From Verrucomicrobiaceae bacterium (lineage in GTDB: Bacteria > Verrucomicrobiota > Verrucomicrobiae > Verrucomicrobiales > Akkermansiaceae), in the NCBI GenBank assembly GCA_003820635.1, contig RPOS01000298.1, positions 1-7,839 of the forward strand: a stretch of DNA of 7,839 nt, written 5' to 3'. The position numbers and the translations under genes are program-made. Below the pieces are notes generated by a model, which saw only the letters and a program-made list of their open reading frames with translations, was not told where the DNA came from and did not search any database. This document shows, piece after piece, positions 5,206-7,839 of this stretch (position 1 is the first letter of the stretch; each line of letters opens with the position of its first letter).

Positions 5206-5475
5206 ATGAAAGAACACGAGATAGAAAGTTACTTTGTCTGGGTAGTCGAGATGCAAGGCGGGCTGACATACAAGTTTAAAAGCCCATCCCATCGCGGCGT
5301 CGCTGACCGGATTGCGTGTCTGCCGAACGGCCAAACTTGGTTTGTTGAACTTAAAACCAAAGGCGGGCGCTTGTCAGAACTCCAAAAATTGTACGCACGA
5401 GACATGCGCAGCTTAGGTCAAAACTATGCGTGCCTCTGGACTAAGGAACAGATTGATGAGTGGGCCAACACTTAG
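5206..5475 (+). CDS. VRR-NUC domain nuclease
   Basis: An 89-residue stand-alone VRR-NUC protein, the usual size for the phage form. The motifs are MKEHEIESYF at the N-terminus (conserved acidic residue), YKFKSPSHRGVADRI (D34), WFVELK (E48-x-K50) and GRLSELQ (Q60). This is the PD-(D/E)XK-type active site of the family, which acts on branched or flapped DNA. The start at 5206 puts the conserved N-terminal acidic residue in place, but no good Shine-Dalgarno precedes it and the predicted promoter start point falls on it. The gene overlaps the helicase gene by 20 bases. A VRR-NUC next to an SNF2-type helicase is a recurring phage pairing, so the two probably act together in replication-fork or recombination processing. 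It is the first gene of the rightward operon. Confidence 0.9.
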   Translation: MKEHEIESYFVWVVEMQGGLTYKFKSPSHRGVADRIACLPNGQTWFVELKTKGGRLSELQKLYARDMRSLGQNYACLWTKEQIDEWANT

Positions 5476-6787
5476 GTCGTATCAAAACGAAGCGGCTGAT
5501 TTTATTTACGAGCACGACCGCGCAATGATTCTCGCGCCAGTCGGTGCGGGTAAGACAGCAACCACGCTGACAGCCATGCAAGACGCGATTAGCGACGGCG
5601 TAGTCAAACGATTCTTGGTGTTGGCACCTAAGCGTGTCTGCACCGACGTATGGCCTGTAGAGCGTCTTATCTGGTCGCCATACATCACTATGGCCGTGGC
5701 GGTCGGCACGCCTGAACAGCGGCTGACTGCGCTGAACAGCGGCGCAAGTGTGGTCGTCACCAACTATGACAATTTGTTATGGCTGGCGAATCAAAAGCTG
5801 GACTTTGACGGCGTTGTGTTTGATGAACTGACGCGCCTCAAGAATCCGTCAGGCGCACGTTACAAGGCGCTGCTGAAAGTCATTGAACCCATGCGTGTGC
5901 GTTGGGGTTTGACTGGCAGCTTTACCAGTAACGGGCTTGAGGACGTGTTCGGCCAGTGCAAGATCATTGACCAGAACCTGCTTGGGCGCAGCAAGGGCGC
6001 GTTCATGCAGACGTACTTTGTGCTGATTAATGCCGACTACGGCGAGTGGGCGCCGCGTCCTGGCTCGCTTGATCGGGTCATGCAGAAGATCAAGCCGGCG
6101 ACGTACCTGCTGGAGCCGGGCGAATACAAGGACACGCTGCCGCCGTTGCATGCCGTTGAAGTGCGTTGCGACATGGAAATGACGCCGTACAACAAGATGA
6201 AGAAAGACTTCGTGTTTGAAGGTATTACGGCGGTAAACGCGGGGGTCGCTGCGGGCAAATTACAGCAGATGGCGTCGGGGTTTGTCTATGAGACGACAAA
6301 GAAACCCCATCCCGATAAGCCGGGCAAGTTCATTGTAACGCAGATCCCGGTGCGATTCAGCGCGCACAAGTTTGATGCGCTGGACGATTTGTTAGAAGAA
6401 AACCAACGGGCGAATACCATCATCGCCTACACGTACCAAGAAGAGTTGGCAGAACTGAAACGGAGATACCCACATGCAGTCACCCTCGAAGATCCCAACG
6501 CAATCGAACGCTGGAATGCTGGACGTGTTGAGCTACTGCTTGTCCATCCAAAGTCTGCCGGTCATGGTCTTAATCTCCAGCATGGCGGCTGCAACATGGT
6601 ATTTCTTTCGTTGCCTTGGTCGCTGGAACTGTACGAACAAACGGTAGGGAGACTACATCGAAGCGGCCAACGGCATGATGTGTGGTGTTACGTCATGCTA
6701 ACCAACAAGACCGTCGATGAAAAGATATGGGCCGGACTACATAACAAACGGACCATATCGGATATTGCACTGGAGGCACTGAAGTGA
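5456..6787 (+). CDS. SNF2-like superfamily 2 DNA helicase/translocase
   Basis: A 443-residue protein. The first RecA-like domain shows the Walker A motif APVGAGKTATT (GAGKT at about 30-34), motif Ia VLAPKRV, motif II VVFDELTRLKN (DELT at about 123-126) and motif III WGLTGSFTSN. The second domain shows TIIAYTY (about 321-327), motif V HPKSAGHGLNLQ (about 364-375) and motif VI EQTVGRLHRSGQ (about 394-405). These are SNF2/SF2 hallmarks: ATP-driven movement on DNA. DELT replaces the usual DEAH, as I recall for phage members. The frame is open from 5426, but I chose ATG 5456 because AAGGA lies 8 bases upstream, and residues SGPTLRSYQ match the usual Q-motif-like beginning (LRxYQ). It overlaps the VRR-NUC gene by 20 bases, and its stop overlaps the next start (GTGA), implying translational coupling. 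Confidence 0.92.
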   Translation: MSGPTLRSYQNEAADFIYEHDRAMILAPVGAGKTATTLTAMQDAISDGVVKRFLVLAPKRVCTDVWPVERLIWSPYITMAVAVGTPEQRLTALNSGASVVVTNYDNLLWLANQKLDFDGVVFDELTRLKNPSGARYKALLKVIEPMRVRWGLTGSFTSNGLEDVFGQCKIIDQNLLGRSKGAFMQTYFVLINADYGEWAPRPGSLDRVMQKIKPATYLLEPGEYKDTLPPLHAVEVRCDMEMTPYNKMKKDFVFEGITAVNAGVAAGKLQQMASGFVYETTKKPHPDKPGKFIVTQIPVRFSAHKFDALDDLLEENQRANTIIAYTYQEELAELKRRYPHAVTLEDPNAIERWNAGRVELLLVHPKSAGHGLNLQHGGCNMVFLSLPWSLELYEQTVGRLHRSGQRHDVWCYVMLTNKTVDEKIWAGLHNKRTISDIALEALK

Positions 6788-6945
6788 AAAGACTGGATCA
6801 TTGGAGAACGCTGTTGAAAGCAGCAAAGGCGGAACTTCCCATGCGGCGGCGGGCATCTAACGCCGCTGCGCGAAGCCTGCGCAAACTTGAAGAGAAGATT
6901 GAAAAACTGGAGCAAAAAATTGAACATAACCTGGCGAGTTCTTAA
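6784..6945 (+). CDS. Small coiled-coil protein, 53 residues (GTG start)
   Basis: Not recognised as a family. The GTG at 6784 overlaps the helicase TGA (GTGA) and is preceded by GGAGG with a 7-base spacer, a strong initiation signal. The N-terminal half is basic (KRLDHWRTLLKAAKAEL, then MRRRA). The C-terminal half is a clear amphipathic heptad pattern with hydrophobic residues at L32, L35, I39, L42, I46 and L50 inside KLEEKIEKLEQKIEHNL, so it probably forms a short coiled coil and oligomerises or binds a partner. Coupling to the helicase suggests that a helicase accessory role is possible, but this is inference. It overlaps the following gene by 26 bases. Confidence 0.65.
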   Translation: MKRLDHWRTLLKAAKAELPMRRRASNAAARSLRKLEEKIEKLEQKIEHNLASS

Positions 6946-7111
6946 TGATGTACTGGCGTCCAAAACAGAAGAAGAAGTTTTGGAACTGCTGACTTTTGAG
7001 CGCGAGAACCTTTGCCGCGTTACGTTCTTGGAGCGGTTGCATCAACGGTACTGCGCGCTTCGCGCGAGCAGGGAACGCATCGAACTACTTAAGGAGGCGA
7101 AAGCACCATGA
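6920..7111 (+). CDS. Small helical phage protein, 63 residues (probable TTG start)
   Basis: Function unknown. The frame is open from a TTG at 6887, but the best initiation signal is TTG 6920, with GGAG 7 bases upstream. The recognisable part begins soon after: LNDVLASKTEEEVLELLTFE, then CRVTFLERLHQRYCALRASRERIELLKEA. It is predicted to be almost wholly helical, with an acidic first half and a basic second half (RLHQRY, RASRERIELLK). This resembles short uncharacterised proteins of proteobacterial phages that I recall, but I have no name for them. It overlaps the preceding gene by 26 bases, and its stop overlaps the next start as ATGA. The exact start is uncertain; 6899 and 6887 are alternatives. 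Confidence 0.65.
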   Translation: MNITWRVLNDVLASKTEEEVLELLTFERENLCRVTFLERLHQRYCALRASRERIELLKEAKAP

Positions 7112-7257
7112 AGTTAGCACGCAGGGCTGTAAAGTTGTTCCCGTTTAAAGACTACACAACACGACAAGCTGTAATTCACGTCCGTAAGGCGTGGCTGCGT
7201 TCAATGCTGACTCTGGGGGACAAATGGCTTCTCGCAAACGCAAACCGCGTCCGATAG
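7108..7257 (+). CDS. Small basic phage protein, 49 residues
   Basis: The ATG at 7108 overlaps the previous stop (ATGA) and follows AAGGAGG with a 10-base spacer, a near-perfect Shine-Dalgarno. The protein is strongly basic: MKLARRAVKLFPFKDYTTRQ, then AVIHVRKAWLRSMLTLGDKW, ending LLANANRVR. Tryptophans at 29 and 40 and the regular basic spacing suggest a short helical nucleic-acid- or protein-binding peptide. No family is recognised. It ends in TAG (7255-7257) inside the following gene, with a 34-base overlap. The tight coupling and strong ribosome-binding site make translation likely, despite the small size. Confidence 0.65.
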   Translation: MKLARRAVKLFPFKDYTTRQAVIHVRKAWLRSMLTLGDKWLLANANRVR

Positions 7258-7667
7258 AGATTCCGTGTCTCGTACTGAGTCAGATAGTGCCTGACTCGCA
7301 GATAACGCTTCTGACGGCTTTAAATGCGTTTGTTGAGGGGTGGGCTACACCTACGCATTTTGACGTCATGTTGGACACCAGAGACTTGCTGCTGTTGGGT
7401 GCAAGCGCGAAAGATGATGAAGGAGTCATGGCAGTTTGCCGCGCAGCAAACATCGCGCTGGCGAACATCCAAGACAGCTACAACGGCGCGTTCAAGTCAG
7501 AACAAGAAGAGCTAAACGCGTTGGCAATGTTGGTCGATATATCAAATGACTTTTGGAACCGGCAGTCTGGATCGTTGTACCGCGCCGCATACATTGCTTT
7601 GAAAGAATGGCGGCAAAAACAGGGAGCGGAAAATGAAGGTCAGCGCAACGAAAGAGGAACCCATTAA
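7224..7667 (+). CDS. Phage protein of unknown function, 147 residues
   Basis: The frame extends back to 7191, but I chose ATG 7224, giving a basic N-terminus MASRKRKPRP; GGGGGA lies only 3 bases upstream, so initiation probably relies on coupling to the overlapping upstream gene. After the basic head the protein is acidic and helical-looking: LSQIVPDSQITLLTALNAFVEG, DTRDLLLLGASAKDDEG, AVCRAANIALANIQDSYNG, EELNALAMLVDISNDFWNR and YRAAYIALKEWRQKQG (each given in part). Short proteins with an RKR-type head and an all-helical body of this kind occur in early regions of proteobacterial phages, generally without a known role. It overlaps the next gene by 35 bases. Confidence 0.75.
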   Translation: MASRKRKPRPIEIPCLVLSQIVPDSQITLLTALNAFVEGWATPTHFDVMLDTRDLLLLGASAKDDEGVMAVCRAANIALANIQDSYNGAFKSEQEELNALAMLVDISNDFWNRQSGSLYRAAYIALKEWRQKQGAENEGQRNERGTH

Positions 7668-7839
7668 GCCCGGCTGGTACGTTGTTGAATGGGGCGAGTT
7701 TGCAGCAAGTCCGACGCTGATTTATTACGACGAACGTGGCTGGCAACGCAGCCCAGGCAATGAAAGTTTTTTTGGTACGCACGAAGGCGACGTATGGTGG
7801 GATGAGTTTGAGCCTAGCGACTTCACAATGTTTCTCTTG
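7633..7839 (+). CDS. Phage protein of unknown function, partial (first 69 residues)
   Basis: The ATG at 7633 follows AGGGAG with a 6-base spacer, and the frame stays open to the right edge. The protein is rich in Trp, acidic residues and aromatics: IKPGWYVVEWGEFAASPTL, IYYDERGWQRSPGNESFFG, EGDVWWDEFEPSDF. The PGWY...GWQRSPG...WW pattern suggests a small compact beta-rich fold, like many short phage proteins that start with a PGWY motif. No family is assigned and the C-terminus is missing. It overlaps the preceding gene by 35 bases, continuing the coupled series. Confidence 0.7.
   Translation, partial: MKVSATKEEPIKPGWYVVEWGEFAASPTLIYYDERGWQRSPGNESFFGTHEGDVWWDEFEPSDFTMFLL

Noticed and set aside
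5821..5835. DELT in place of DEAH in helicase motif II as a defect
   Set aside because: The catalytic Asp-Glu pair is intact, and variation after it is common in phage SNF2-like proteins.
1..7839. CRISPR array, insertion sequence or rRNA
   Set aside because: I see no regular repeats with spacers, no transposase and no rRNA sequence.

Overview
The window reads as the DNA replication and recombination module of a tailed phage or prophage. The evidence is the gene set: a primase, a family A DNA polymerase, a Cas4/RecB-like nuclease, a VRR-NUC nuclease, an SNF2-type helicase, an HNH endonuclease, a phage-encoded tRNA, and a run of very small overlapping genes. The host is probably a proteobacterium. 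Strong Shine-Dalgarno sites, moderate to high GC and the general look of the proteins suggest Burkholderiales-type Betaproteobacteria, but that is an inference with low certainty. No integrase, structural gene or host gene is visible.

Two operons diverge from an 80-base AT-rich region at 5126-5205. Reading left on the minus strand, in transcription order: the PD-(D/E)XK/4Fe-4S nuclease (5125-4001), an unnamed conserved-looking phage protein in the place where such modules often carry a single-strand-binding protein (3990-3343), a 138-base structured non-coding stretch (3342-3205), tRNA-Thr(TGT) (3204-3129), a 38-residue membrane peptide (3101-2985), a family A DNA polymerase (2988-1057), an AT-rich HNH homing-type endonuclease (1054-671), a hairpin, and the N-terminal 206 residues of a primase (618-1, continuing off the left edge).

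Reading right on the plus strand: a VRR-NUC nuclease (5206-5475), an SNF2-like helicase (5456-6787), then five tightly overlapping small genes (6784 to the right edge) of unknown function, joined by GTGA/ATGA-type or longer overlaps that suggest translational coupling.

Functionally, the primase and polymerase would make primers and copy DNA. The two nucleases, the helicase and the putative binding protein would process branched or broken DNA. The polymerase has leucine at the position equivalent to E. coli Pol I Phe762, a state that has been linked to temperate phages. The protein content is a recognisable phage module. The least explained parts are non-coding or very small: a possible H-type pseudoknot abutting a 20-bp imperfect stem upstream of the tRNA, the membrane peptide coupled to the polymerase, a 20-bp direct repeat bounding the binding-protein/RNA/tRNA cassette, and divergent promoters whose -35 boxes overlap.
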